Origin: Toxorhynchites rutilus septentrionalis
Taxonomy: Eukaryota > Arthropoda > Insecta > Diptera > Culicidae
Assembly: GCF_029784135.1 (NCBI RefSeq)
Contig: NC_073744.1
Coordinates: 103,103,303-103,167,302 of the forward strand
Reading direction: 5' to 3'
Length of the DNA stretch: 64,000 nucleotides
In this document: positions 23,332 through 37,299 of the stretch, one piece after another
Layout: every line of letters begins with the position of its first letter
Numbering within the stretch: the first letter of the stretch is position 1
Notes under the pieces: generated by a model
What the model was told of the DNA's origin: nothing
Seen by the model: the letters and a program-made list of their open reading frames with translations, nothing else
Databases searched by the model: none
Translations under genes and position numbers: made by a program

Positions 23332-25641
23332 CAGGAAGTGGGTTATATCTATGGTATAACCGCAAGGGTGACGTAGGACTATCGTTGATTTAGAGATCAT
23401 TTGTATGAAGTTGAATCTGAATTCATTCTGAATGAATGAATATTTGGAGAACTTCGAAAACGAGAGCGTTACGTTGGAGGCACAAGGTTTTATGCATCCA
23501 ATATTGGATACGGAAATATCCTACTGATGGGGAAGAATAATCTTCAGAAGCTATCCTGTTGATTGCGATTGATTGAAAAACCACAAAACCAAATGTATTT
23601 GGTCACAGTGTTACATGGATAGAAAACATTCAATTAAACTCTTTCACATGAATATATTTTGAAAATTCCCAAAGGAACTGGCAGATTATTTTCAGTAACG
23701 ATTAGATATTTCCACATTTTCCTCGATACTGGAAGCCCACCAGTGGTTAATGCCAACTCGATAACCACCTGTTAATAGCACTTGATTGAAACATATTTGG
23801 TCACAGTGTTACATGGATAGAAAACATTCAATTAAACTCTTTCACATGAATATATTTTGAAAATTCCCAGAGGAACTGGCAGATTATTTTCAGTAACGAT
23901 TAGTTATTTCCACATTTTCCTCGATACTGGAAGCCCACCAGTGGTTAATGCCAACTCGATAACCACATGTTAATAGAACTTGATTGAAACATATTTGGTC
24001 ACAGTGTTACATGGATAGAAAACATTCAATTAAATTCATTCACATGAATATATTTTGAAAATTCCCAAAGGAACTGGCAGATTATTTTCAGTAACGATTA
24101 GATATTTCCACATTTTCCTCGATACTGGAAGCCCACCAGTGGTTAATGCCAACTCGATAACCACCTGTTAATAGCACTTGATTGAAACATATTTGGTCAC
24201 AGTGTTACATGGATAGAAAACATTAAATTAAACTCTTTCACATGAATATATTTTGAAAATTCCCAAAGGAACTGGCAGATTATTTTCAGTAACGATTAGA
24301 TATTTCCACATTTTCCTCGATACTGGAAGCCCACCAGTGGTTAATGCCAACTCGATAACCACCTGTTAATAGCACTTGATTGAAACATATTTGGTCACAG
24401 TGTTACATGGATAGAAAACATTCAATTAAACTCTTTCACATGAATATATTTTGAAAATTCCCAGAGGAACTGGCAGATTATTTTCAGTAACGATTAGTTA
24501 TTTCCACATTTTCCTCGATACTGGAAGCCCACCAGTGGTTAATGCCAACTCGATAACCACCTGTTAATAGCACTTGATTGAAACATATTTGGTCACAGTG
24601 TTACATGGATAGAAAACATTCAATTAAATTCATTCACATGAATATATTTTGAAAATTCCCAAAGGAACTGGCAGATTATTTTCAGTAACGATTAGATATT
24701 TCCACATTTTCCTCGATACTGGAAGCCCACCAGTGGTTAATGCCAACTCGATAACCACCTGTTAATAGCACTTGATTGAAACATATTTGGTCACAGTGTT
24801 ACATGGATAGAAAACATTAAATTAAACTCTTTCACATGAATATATTTTGAAAATTCCCAGTGGAACTGGCAGATTATTTTCAGTAACGATTAGTTATTTC
24901 CACATTTTCCTCGATACTGGAAGCCCACCAGTGGTTAATACCAACTCGATAACCACCTGTTAATAGCACTTGATTGAAACATATTTGGTCACAGTGTAAC
25001 ATGGATAGAAAACATTCAATTAAACTCTTTCACATGAATATATTTTGAAAATTCCCAGAGGAACTGGCAGATTATTTTCAGTAACGATTAGATATTTCCA
25101 CATTTTCCTCGATACTGGAAGCCCACCAGTGGTTAATGCCAACTCGATAACCACCTGTTAATAGCCGCGCGTGTATGTGTGTGTAGCGATGTCTTCCCAG
25201 GGAACCGTTTGTGGCATCACTCTCCTCCTGATAGATTCCCTTCTGGCCTAGGGTGCACAAACAGGCTCTTGGTGACACCGTTCATCCGCGCTTTCATGAT
25301 AAATAAAGAGCTTCACCGCAACAGCGACAACATGCTCCAATCGCTGTTCAATTAGAACTGAGTGGATTTCCGAGCGCCGCTCGCTTATATACCGATTGGT
25401 GATTTCAATAGCCTGTTTTGAAAGCAATTTTAAGACTATTGAAACAAGTTTTTGGATCAAAAAGTAACAAGTATATAACGCGTAGACATTTTATCTTTCG
25501 AATGAAGTGTTTATCATACCATTTCGTTCAGTTGTTTAGGAGCTATTAACGCTCAAAATCTCGGTCTCCGGCGTAACGCTTTCGTTTTCGAAACTTTGAT
25601 TTTACACCCCGGTATAGAAATGAAAGACGTAGTCCTACGTC
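23332..25641 (-). mobile_element. nested T-run element in unit 1
   Basis: The 5' palindrome GACGTAGTCCTACGTC is at 25626-25641 followed by AAAA. The 3' hairpin GGTTATATC..GGTATAACC begins near 23341 after an A-run. It interrupts another family member at the T-run of its 198-bp segment (intact form ATGTTTTCTATCC). Confidence 0.85.
23601..25165 (-). repeat. 198-bp tandem array, 8 monomers
   Basis: GGTCACAGTGT recurs at 23601, 23799, 23997, 24195, 24393, 24591, 24789 and 24987, exactly 198 bp apart. Each monomer on the minus strand carries AGTTCC-NNTG-GGAATT and, about 19 bases on, GTGAAAGAGTTTA, a spacing like that of a histone stem-loop and downstream element. Confidence 0.93.
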
Positions 25642-28059
25642 AAAACATTAAAATGAACTCTTTCGCATGAATGTATTTTTCAGTACCCAGGGGAACTGGC
25701 AGATTATTTTGCTGAATGGCATCCAAACGAAGAGTTCCGCGCGTGTATGTGTGTGTGTGGCGGCTGCTCCGATCTCTTCCCGGGGAACCATTTGCGGCGT
25801 CACTCTCCTCCTGATGGATTCCCTTCTGGCCTAAGGTGCACAAACAGGCTCTAGGTGACACCGTTCATTCGCGCTTTCATGATAAACGAAGAGCTTCACC
25901 ACAACAGCGACAACATGCTCCAATCGCTGTTCAATTAGAACTGAGTGGATTTCCGAGTGGCGCTCGCTTATATACCGATTGGTGTATTCAATAGCCTGTT
26001 TTGAAATCAATTTTAAGACTATTGAAACAAGTTTTTGGATCAAAAAGTAACAAGTATATAACGCGTAGACATTTTATCTTTCGAATGAAGTGTTCATCAT
26101 ACCATTTCGTTCAGTTGTTTAGGAGCTATTAATGCTCAAAATCTCGGTCTCCGGCGTAACGCTTTCGTTTTCGAAACTTTGATTTTACACCCCGGTATAG
26201 AAATGAAAGACGTAGTCCTAGGTCAAAAAATTAACGAAACATTGGTCGCAGTCTCACACATGCGTAATTCTCGAGCTAGCCAGTCAGCTTAAAAATCCTC
26301 GCTCCGCTGCCGTAACGACAAGGTGCTACTGACATTCAACCGATTCGGACGTGTTTTTAGCGCTCTTGTAAAAGAGTACGGAAAAATAAGAGTTTTCTCG
26401 CACAACTAGTCAAATGCTTACAGCAGCCATTCTGAAGGCTTGATTAGTCCTAAATACAATTTAAATTTTCAGCATAGCAACCGGAGGATGGCAGAAGAGG
26501 ACATCAGCCAAACTTTCACTGCGGTGGTGGTGCTCACCGGATTCTTCCAAAAATGGAAGTAAAAAGTGATGAACCAGCCAAATGAGTTGAAAATCATTAT
26601 AATACAGATTAAAAAAAAAAAATTCAGGGTGGGTGAGGATGTTTGCGCGTAGCACGGGCACCCTGCTACTACCCTGACCAGGAATTCCCCACGTCAGCTG
26701 TTTCGTCGCACAAAACCCAAAGATTTGCAGACACATCGTAGACAAACTAACGGGAAATAACAGCTGATGAGGAACAACTGTAACTGTGCTCATCAGCGTC
26801 TCCACACGTGTACCAGAGCAGGAAGGAACGAATACAACTAACTGGTCTTTCGCTCGTATTGGGTTTTCGTTCACCGCTGTGAGGTCATCCTAGCATTCAC
26901 CACTACGTATACGATCACAGCGTTGGAAACAATCAGCATTCGTCTGAAGCTCGATCGGCAGAAAACATCGCACGTGATGGAGACCAACACAGGCATCGAC
27001 AGAGCGCAGAAAATTGGGATGCTGCTGCGGACCATTAAAATTACTCGCGGCGAAGTTTATGTTCCGTTCCTTTGTAAATATGTTGTAATGTTGTGAAATA
27101 TTATTGTTAAATATATGTAACCTGTGAATTGTGATGAATTATACGTGTTTAAACCCAGCACTTTGTATATGCACCTACAATGAGCTATCGAGTTTGGATT
27201 TTTACGGCTAGGCTCCCCAACATATTGTTTTTCGATACTTTGCTCTTCACGAAGTAACGTAGATTGAAAATGCAGAACCCACAGTTTTGAAGTTGTCGTT
27301 GGAGTTTCTGGATTTCACCATTACAGAATTGATCGCTGACGTAGATCATCTTCAGAACTAGGTTGGCTTCCAATGGATGTAACTTTTCTTCATTTATTTA
27401 CGGTTGATAAATAGTTGTTCGCATTTTTCAAACAATCTTCATATTGTTTGTCGATACTTTGCTCTTTACGAAGTAACGAAGATTGAAAATGCTGAACCCA
27501 CAGTTCAGTCTTCAATGCTGAACACGTTTCATTCGCTACATCTTTGGTTTCCCGAAGATGGTCAATTGGTTCGCTTGAGTTCAATCAACAACAATCAACA
27601 ATCACAAAACCAAATGTATTTGGTTGCAGTGTCATATGGATAGAAAACATTAGAATAAACTCTTTCGCATCAATGTATTTTTCAATTCCCAGGGGAACTG
27701 GCAGATTATTTTTCAGCAACGATTAGATTTTTCCCGATTTTCCTCGATACTCGAAGCCAACCAGTTGTTAATGTAAGGAAGGAAGGTATTGTATTATAGA
27801 GACTTTAAACTTTTGTAGTTCATTCGTCTCTAGCCTTGAGAAAGGCCCTTTGAAAACTCTACTCTATTCTACTCCAGCGCTACCACCTCCGCCCTCTTGC
27901 CTTGAGAAAGGCACTCGATCCCTCGCCGTCCAACCCGTCCAGCAACGATGTTGTCAGTCGGTGTCCACACAAAGAATGGTGGTTAATGTCACTCGATAAC
28001 CACCTGTTAATGGCACTTAATTGAAAAATATTTGGTCGCAGTGTTACATGGATAAAAAA

Positions 28060-29577
28060 CAGGAAGTGGGTTATATCTATGGTATAACCGCAAGGGTGAC
28101 GTAGGACTATCGTTGATTTAGAGATCATTTGTATGAAGTTGAATCTGAATTCATTCTGAATGAATGAATATTTGGAGAACTTCGAAAACGAGAGCGTTAC
28201 GTTGGAGGCACAAGGTTTTATGCATCCAATATTGGATACGGAAATATCCTACTGATGGGGAAGAATAATCTTCAGAAGCTATCCTGTTGATTGCGATTGA
28301 TTGAAAAACCACAAAACCAAATGTATTTGGTCACAGTGTTACATGGATAGAAAACATTCAATTAAACTCTTTCACATGAATATATTTTGAAAATTCCCAA
28401 AGGAACTGGCAGATTATTTTCAGTAACGATTAGATATTTCCACATTTTCCTCGATACTGGAAGCCCACCAGTGGTTAATGCCAACTCGATAACCACCTGT
28501 TAATAGCACTTGATTGAAACATATTTGGTCACAGTGTTACATGGATAGAAAACATTCAATTAAATTCATTCACATGAATATATTTTGAAAATTCCCAAAG
28601 GAACTGGCAGATTATTTTCAGTAACGATTAGATATTTCCACATTTTCCTCGATACTGGAAGCCCACCAGTGGTTAATGCCAACTCGATAACCACCTGTTA
28701 ATAGCACTTGATTGAAACATATTTGGTCACAGTGTTACATGGATAGAAAACATTAAATTAAACTCTTTCACATGAATATATTTTGAAAATTCCCAGTGGA
28801 ACTGGCAGATTATTTTCAGTAACGATTAGTTATTTCCACATTTTCCTCGATACTGGAAGCCCACCAGTGGTTAATACCAACTCGATAACCACCTGTTAAT
28901 AGCACTTGATTGAAACATATTTGGTCACAGTGTAACATGGATAGAAAACATTCAATTAAACTCTTTCACATGAATATATTTTGAAAATTCCCAGAGGAAC
29001 TGGCAGATTATTTTCAGTAACGATTAGATATTTCCACATTTTCCTCGATACTGGAAGCCCACCAGTGGTTAATGCCAACTCGATAACCACCTGTTAATAG
29101 CCGCGCGTGTATGTGTGTGTAGCGATGTCTTCCCAGGGAACCGTTTGTGGCATCACTCTCCTCCTGATAGATTCCCTTCTGGCCTAGGGTGCACAAACAG
29201 GCTCTTGGTGACACCATTCATCCGCGCTTTCATGATAAATAAAGAGCTTCACCGCAACAGCGACAACATGCTCCAATCGATGTTCAATTAGAACTGAGTG
29301 GATTTCCGAGCGCCGCTCGCTTATATACCGATTGGTGATTTCAATAGCCTGTTTTGAAAGCAATTTTAAGACTATTGAAACAAGTTTTTGGATCAAAAAG
29401 TAACAAGTATATAACGCGTAGACATTTTATCTTTCGAATGAAGTGTTTATCATACCATTTCGTTCAGTTGTTTAGGAGCTATTAACGCTCAAAATCTCGG
29501 TCTCCGGCGTAACGCTTTCGTTTTCGAAACTTTGATTTTACACCCCGGTATAGAAATGAAAGACGTAGTCCTACGTC
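28060..29577 (-). mobile_element. nested T-run element in unit 2
   Basis: Same ends as the unit 1 copy; 1518 bp because only four monomers are present. Confidence 0.85.
28329..29100 (-). repeat. 198-bp array, 4 monomers
   Basis: Monomer phase starts at 28329, 28527, 28725 and 28923. Sequence variants match those of the last monomers of unit 1. Confidence 0.92.
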
Positions 29578-31994
29578 AAAACATTAAAATGAACTCTTTC
29601 GCATGAATGTATTTTTCAGTACCCAGGGGAACTGGCAGATTATTTTGCTGAATGGCATCCAAACGAAGAGTTCCGCGCGTGTATGTGTGTGTGTGGCGGC
29701 TGCTCCGATCTCTTCCCGGGGAACCATTTGCGGCGTCACTCTCCTCCTGATGGATTCCCTTCTGGCCTAAGGTGCACAAACAGGCTCTTGGTGACACCGT
29801 TCATCCGCGCTTTCATGATAAATAAAGAGCTTCACCGCAACAGCGACAACATGCTCCAATCGATGTTCAATTAGAACTGAGTGGATTTCCGAGCGCCGCT
29901 CGCTTATATACCGATTGGTGATTTCAATAGCCTGTTTTGAAAGCAATTTTAAGACTATTGAAACAAGTTTTTGGATCAAAAAGTAACAAGTATATAACGC
30001 GTAGACATTTTATCTTTCGAATGAAGTGTTCATCATACCATTTCGTTCAGTTGTTTAGGAGCTATTAATGCTCAAAATCTCGGTCTCCGGCGTAACGCTT
30101 TCGTTTTCGAAACTTTGATTTTACACCCCGGTATAGAAATGAAAGACGTAGTCCTAGGTCAAAAAATTAACGAAACATTGGTCGCAGTCTCACACATGCG
30201 TAATTCTCGAGCTAGCCAGTCAGCTTAAAAATCCTCGCTCCGCTGCCGTAACGACAAGGTGCTACTGACATTCAACCGATTCGGACGTGTTTTTAGCGCT
30301 CTTGTAAAAGAGTACGGAAAAATAAGAGTTTTCTCGCACAACTAGTCAAATGCTTACAGCAGCCATTCTGAAGGCTTGATTAGTCCTAAATACAATTTAA
30401 ATTTTCAGCATAGCAACCGGAGGATGGCAGAAGAGGACATCAGCCAAACTTTCACTGCGGTGGTGGTGCTCACCGGATTCTTCCAAAAATGGAAGTAAAA
30501 AGTGATGAACCAGCCAAATGAGTTGAAAATCATTATAATACAGATTAAAAAAAAAAATTCAGGGTGGGTGAGGATGTTTGCGCGTAGCACAGGCACCCTG
30601 CTACTACCCTGACCAGGAATTCCCCACGTCAGCTGTTTCGTCGCACAAAACCCAAAGATTTGCAGACACATCGTAGACAAACTAACGGGAAATAACAGCT
30701 GATGAGGAACAACTGTAACTGTGCTCATCAGCGTCTCCACACGTGTACCAGAGCAGGAAGGAACGAATACAACTAACTGGTCTTTCGCTCGTATTGGGTT
30801 TTCGTTCACCGCTGTGAGGTCATCCTAGCATTCACCACTACGTATACGATCACAGCGTTGGAAACAATCAGCATTCGTCTGAAGCTCGATCGGCAGAAAA
30901 CATCGCACGTGATGGAGACCAACACAGGCATCGACAGAGCGCAGAAAATTGGGATGCTGCTGCGGACCATTAAAATTACTCGCGGCGAAGTTTATGTTCC
31001 GTTCCTTTGTAAATATGTTGTAATGTTGTGAAATATTATTGTTAAATATATGTAACCTGTGAATTGTGATGAATTATACGTGTTTAAACCCAGCACTTTG
31101 TATATGCACCTACAATGAGCTATCGAGTTTGGATTTTTACGGCTAGGCTCCCCAACATATTGTTTTTCGATACTTTGCTCTTCACGAAGTAACGTAGATT
31201 GAAAATGCAGAACCCACAGTTTTGAAGTTGTCGTTGGAGTTTCTGGATTTCACCATTACAGAATTGATCGCTGACGTAGATCATCTTCAGAACTAGGTTG
31301 GCTTCCAATGGATGTAACTTTTCTTCATTTATTTACGGTTGATAAATAGTTGTTCGCATTTTTCAAACAATCTTCATATTGTTTGTCGATACTTTGCTCT
31401 TTACGAAGTAACGAAGATTGAAAATGCTGAACCCACAGTTCAGTCTTCAATGCTGAACACGTTTCATTCGCTACATCTTTGGTTTCCCGAAGATGGTCAA
31501 TTGGTTCGCTTGAGTTCAATCAACAACAATCAACAATCACAAAACCAAATGTATTTGGTTGCAGTGTCATATGGATAGAAAACATTAGAATAAACTCTTT
31601 CGCATCAATGTATTTTTCAATTCCCAGGGGAACTGGCAGATTATTTTTCAGCAACGATTAGATTTTTACCGATTTTCCTCGATACTCGAAGCCAACCAGT
31701 TGTTAATGTAAGGAAGGAAGGTATTGTATTATAGAGACTTTAAACTTTTGTAGTTCATTCGTCTCTAGCCTTGAGAAAGGCCCTTTGAAAACTCTACTCT
31801 ATTCTACTCCAGCGCTACCACCTCCGCCCTCTTGCCTTGAGAAAGGCACTCGATCCCTCGCCGTCCAGCCCGTCCAGCAACGATGTTGTCAGTCGGTGTC
31901 CACACAAAGAATGGTGGTTAATGTCACTCGATAACCACCTGTTAATGGCACTTAATTGAAAAATATTTGGTCGCAGTGTTACATGGATAAAAAA

Positions 31995-33314
31995 CAGGAA
32001 GTGGGTTATATCTATGGTATAACCGCAAGGGTGACGTAGGACTATCGTTGATTTAGAGATCATTTGTATGAAGTTGAATCTGAATTCATTCTGAATGAAT
32101 GAATATTTGGAGAACTTCGAAAACGAGAGCGTTACGTTGGAGGCACAAGGTTTTATGCATCCAATATTGGATACGGAAATATCCTACTGATGGGGAAGAA
32201 TAATCTTCAGAAGCTATCCTGTTGATTGCGATTGATTGAAAAACCACAAAACCAAATGTATTTGGACACAGTGTTACATGGATAGAAAACATTCAATTAA
32301 ACTCTTTCACATGAATATATTTTGAAAATTCCCAAAGGAACTGGCAGATTATTTTCAGTAACGATTAGATATTTCCACATTTTCCTCGATACTGGAAGCC
32401 CACCAGTGGTTAATGCCAACTCGATAACCACCTGTTAATAGCACTTGATTGAAACATATTTGGTCACAGTGTTACATGGATAGAAAACATTCAATTAAAT
32501 TCATTCACATGAATATATTTTGAAAATTCCCAAAGGAACTGGCAGATTATTTTCAGTAACGATTAGATATTTCCACATTTTCCTCGATACTGGAAGCCCA
32601 CCAGTGGTTAATGCCAACTCGATAACCACCTGTTAATAGCACTTGATTGAAACATATTTGGTCACAGTGTTACATGGATAGAAAACATTAAATTAAACTC
32701 TTTCACATGAATATATTTTGAAAATTCCCAGTGGAACTGGCAGATTATTTTCAGTAACGATTAGTTATTTCCACATTTTCCTCGATACTGGAAGCCCACC
32801 AGTGGTTAATACCAACTCGATAACCACCTGTTAATAGCCGCGCGTGTATGTGTGTGTAGCGATGTCTTCCCAGGGAACCGTTTGTGGCATCACTCTCCTC
32901 CTGATAGATTCCCTTCTGGCCTAGGGTGCACAAACAGGCTCTTGGTGACACCGTTCATCCGCGCTTTCATGATAAATAAAGAGCTTCACCGCAACAGCGA
33001 CAACATGCTCCAATCGATGTTCAATTAGAACTGAGTGGATTTCCGAGCGCCGCTCGCTTATATACCGATTGGTGATTTCAATAGCCTGTTTTGAAAGCAA
33101 TTTTAAGACTATTGAAACAAGTTTTTGGATCAAAAAGTAACAAGTATATAACGCGTAGACATTTTATCTTTCGAATGAAGTGTTTATCATACCATTTCGT
33201 TCAGTTGTTTAGGAGCTATTAACGCTCAAAATCTCGGTCTCCGGCGTAACGCTTTCGTTTTCGAAACTTTGATTTTACACCCCGGTATAGAAATGAAAGA
33301 CGTAGTCCTACGTC
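31995..33314 (-). mobile_element. nested T-run element in unit 3
   Basis: Same ends; 1320 bp with three monomers. Confidence 0.85.
32264..32836 (-). repeat. 198-bp array, 3 monomers
   Basis: Starts at 32264 (variant GGACAC), 32462 and 32660. Confidence 0.92.
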
Positions 33315-35995
33315 AAAACATTAAAATGAACTCTTTCGCATGAATGTATTTTTCAGTACCCAGGGGAACTGGCTGATTATTTTGCTGAATGGCATCCAAA
33401 CGAAGAGTTCCGCGCGTGTATGTGTGTGTGTGGCGGCTGCTCCGATCTCTTCCCGGGGAACCATTTGCGGCGTCACTCTCCTCCTGATGGATTCCCTTCT
33501 GGCCTAAGGTGCACAAACAGGCTCTAGGTGACACCGTTCATTCGCGCTTTCATGATAAACGAAGAGCTTCACCACAACAGCGACAACATGCTCCAATCGC
33601 TGTTCAATTAGAACTGAGTGGATTTCCGAGTGGCGCTCGCTTATATACCGATTGGTGTATTCAATAGCCTGTTTTGAAATCAATTTTAAGACTATTGAAA
33701 CAAGTTTTTGGATCAAAAAGTAACAAGTATATAACGCGTAGACATTTTATCTTTCGAATGAAGTCATACCATTTCGTTCAGTTGTTTAGGAGCTATTAAT
33801 GCTCAAAATCTCGGTCTCCGGCGTAACGCTTTCGTTTTCGAAACTTTGATTTTACACCCCGGTATAGAAATGAAAGACGTAGTCCTAGGTCAAAAAATTA
33901 ACGAAACATTGGTCGCAGTCTCACACATGCGTAATTCTCGAGCTAGCCAGTCAGCTTAAAAATCCTCGCTCCGCTGCCGTAACGACAAGGTGCTACTGAC
34001 ATTCAACCGATTCGGACGTGTTTTTAGCGCTCTTGTAAAAGAGTACGGAAAAATAAGAGTTTTCTCGCACAACTAGTCAAATGCTTACAGCAGCCATTCT
34101 GAAGGCTTGATTAGTCCTAAATACAATTTAAATTTTCAGCATAGCAACCGGAGGATGGCAGAAGAGGACATCAGCCAAACTTTCACTGCGGTGGTGGTGC
34201 TCACCGGATTCTTCCAAAAATGGAAGTAAAAAGTGATGAACCAGCCAAATGAGTTGAAAATCATTATAATACAGATTAAAAAAAAAAAATTCAGGGTGGG
34301 TGAGGATGTTTGCGCGTAGCACGGGCACCCTGCTACTACCCTGACCAGGAATTCCCCACGTCAGCTGTTTCGTCGCACAAAACCCAAAGATTTGCAGACA
34401 CATCGTAGACAAACTAACGGGAAATAACAGCTGATGAGGAACAACTGTAACTGTGCTCATCAGCGTCTCCACACGTGTACCAGAGCAGGAAGGAACGAAT
34501 ACAACTAACTGGTCTTTCGCTCGTATTGGGTTTTCGTTCACCGCTGTGAGGTCATCCTAGCATTCACCACTACGTATACGATCACAGCGTTGGAAACAAT
34601 CAGCATTCGTCTGAAGCTCGATCGGCAGAAAACATCGCACGTGATGGAGACCAACACAGGCATCGACAGAGCGCAGAAAATTGGGATGCTGCTGCGGACC
34701 ATTAAAATTACTCGCGGCGAAGTTTATGTTCCGTTCCTTTGTAAATATGTTGTAATGTTGTGAAATATTATTGTTAAATATATGTAACCTGTGAATTGTG
34801 ATGAATTATACGTGTTTAAACCCAGCACTTTGTATATGCACCTACAATGAGCTATCGAGTTTGGATTTTTACGGCTAGGCTCCCCAACATATTGTTTTTC
34901 GATACTTTGCTCTTCACGAAGTAACGTAGATTGAAAATGCAGAACCCACAGTTTTGAAGTTGTCGTTGGAGTTTCTGGATTTCACCATTACAGAATTGAT
35001 CGCTGACGTAGATCATCTTCAGAACTAGGTTGGCTTCCAATGGATGTAACTTTTCTTCATTTATTTACGGTTGATAAATAGTTGTTCGCATTTTTCAAAC
35101 AATCTTCATATTGTTTGTCGATACTTTGCTCTTTACGAAGTAACGAAGATTGAAAATGCTGAACCCACAGTTCAGTCTTCAATGCTGAACACGTTTCATT
35201 CGCTACATCTTTGGTTTCCCGAAGATGGTCAATTGGTTCGCTTGAGTTCAATCAACAACAATCAACAATCACAAAACCAAATGTATTTGGTTGCAGTGTC
35301 ATATGGATAGAAAACATTAGAATAAACTCTTTCGCATCAATGTATTTTTCAATTCCCAGGGGAACTGGCAGATTATTTTTCAGCAACGATTAGATTTTTC
35401 CCGATTTTCCTCGATACTCGAAGCCAACCAGTTGTTAATGTAAGGAAGGAAGGTATTGTATTATAGAGACTTTAAACTTTTGTAGTTCATTCGTCTCTAG
35501 CCTTGAGAAAGGCCCTTTGAAAACTCTACTCTATTCTACTCCAGCGCTACCACCTACGCCCTCTTGCCTTGAGAAAGGCACTCGATCCCTCGCCGTCCAG
35601 CCCGTCCAGCAACGATGTTGTCAGTCGGTGTCCACACAAAGAATGGTGGTTAATGTCACTCGATAACCACCTGTTAATGGCACTTAATTGAAAAATATTT
35701 GGTCGCAGTGTTACATGGATAAAAAACAGGAAGTGGGTTATATCTATGGTATAACCGCAAGGGTGACGTAGAACTATCGTTGATTTAGAGATCATTTGTA
35801 TGAAGTTGAATCTGAATTCATTCTGAATGAATGAATATTTGGAGAACTTCGAAAACGAGAGCGTTACGTTGGAGGCACAAGGTTTTATGCATCCAATATT
35901 GGATACGGAAATATCCTACTGATGGGGAAGAATAATCTTCAGAAGCTATCCTGTTGATTGCGATTGATTGAAAAACCACAAAACCAAATGTATTT

Positions 35996-36883
35996 GGTCA
36001 CAGTGTTACATGGATAGAAAATATTCAATTAAACTCTTTCACATGAATATATTTTGAAAATTCCCAAAGGAACTGGCAGATTATTTTCAGTAACGATTAG
36101 ATATTTCCACATTTTCCTCGATACTGGAAGCCCACCAGTGGTTAATGCCAACTCGATAACCACCTGTTAATAGCACTTGATTGAAACATATTTGGTCACA
36201 GTGTTACATGGATAGAAAACATTCAATTAAACTCTTTCACATGAATATATTTTGAAAATTCCCAGAGGAACTGGCAGATTATTTTCAGTAACGATTAGTT
36301 ATTTCCACATTTTCCTCGATACTGGAAGCTCACCAGTGGTTAATGCCAACTCGATAACCACCTGTTAATAGCACTTGATTGAAACATATTTGGTCACAGT
36401 GTTACATGGATAGAAAACATTCAATTAAATTCATTCACATGAATATATTTTGAAAATTCCCAAAGGAACTGGCAGATTATTTTCAGTAACGATTAGATAT
36501 TTCCACATTTTCCTCGATACTGGAAGCCCACCAGTGGTTAATGCCAACTCGATAACCACCTGTTAATAGCACTTGATTGAAACATATTTGGTCACAGTGT
36601 TACATGGATAGAAAACATTAAATTAAACTCTTTCACATGAATATATTTTGAAAATTCCCAGAGGAACTGGCAGATTATTTTCAGTAACGATTAGTTATTT
36701 CCACATTTTCCTCGATACTGGAAGCCCACCAGTGGTTAATTCCAACTCGATAACCACCTGTTAATAGCACTTGATTGAAACATATTTGGTCACAGTGTTA
36801 CATGGATAGAAAACATTCAATTAAACTCTTTCACATGAATATATTTTGAAAATTCCCAAAGGAACTGGCAGATTATTTTCCAG
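35996..36883 (-). repeat. 198-bp array, 5 monomers (last partial)
   Basis: Starts at 35996, 36194, 36392, 36590 and 36788. The last breaks at TTTTCCAGCAATG into the 400-bp block. Confidence 0.9.
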
Positions 36884-36884
36884 C

Positions 36885-37290
36885 AATGATTAGATCTTTC
36901 CGGAACTTTCTCGATGCTGAATGGCATCCTAACGGAAAGAGTTCTGCGCGTGTATGTGTCGATCCTTCGCCGTCCACCTCCTCCAGCACGTTAGGCAACG
37001 ATGTTGTCTTGTCGATGTCCTCACGAAAAATGAATGTGTCTCACCACCAGAATATCGCTTAAGTATGCTTTTTGTGTGTGATTGAATCGAGAGAACGTGT
37101 GGTTTACAATGGCAATTTGGAAGGCAAACTAGAGGGGAATGAACTCTCTGAGCTCGGAACTTTCGGCGACTGAGCAATAATCGATTGCGGGCGCATACAA
37201 TATTGGATACGGAAATATCCTACTGATGGGGAAGAATAATCTTCTGAAGCTATCCTGTTAATTGCGATTGATTGAAAAACCACAAAACCA
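36885..37290 (-). repeat. 400-bp variant block of units 4 and 6
   Basis: A stretch related to the promoter module (GAAAGAGTTCTGCGCGTGTATGTG) and to the 187-bp element (TCGATCC..CGTCCA..CAACGATGTTGTC) but diverged. The minus ORF at 36929-37177 (82 residues, MLSRRKFRAQRV..) has no recognisable domain. Confidence 0.7.
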
Positions 37291-37299
37291 AATGTATTT

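Larger units (their letters stand above)
21824..26540. repeat. tandem unit 1 (4717 bp)
   Basis: This is the founder-side unit: it begins inside the complete SINE at ATTCTTCC and ends at GTGCTCACCGG. Contents in order are BEL LTR; paired 66-bp direct repeats (22494, 22712); a 187-bp short element (23044); a nested T-run element (23332-25641) with eight 198-bp monomers; a second promoter module with its 5' end at 26209-26224; H2A-promoter-derived sequence (26225-26310); and a short conserved stretch ending in CTCACCGG. Confidence 0.9.
26541..30476. repeat. tandem unit 2 (3936 bp)
   Basis: Same order as unit 1 but with four 198-bp monomers. Its second promoter module carries sequence variants of the first (CTCTTGGTGACACC), pointing to gene conversion. 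It starts with the truncated SINE joined to CTCACCGG. Confidence 0.9.
30477..34207. repeat. tandem unit 3 (3731 bp)
   Basis: Same order, with three monomers. A short deletion near 33763 removes a TGTTCATC block in the second promoter module. Confidence 0.9.

Noticed and set aside
27330..27350. CTACGTCAGCGATC as another T-run element 3' end
   Set aside because: No hairpin and no T-run follow; probably coincidental.
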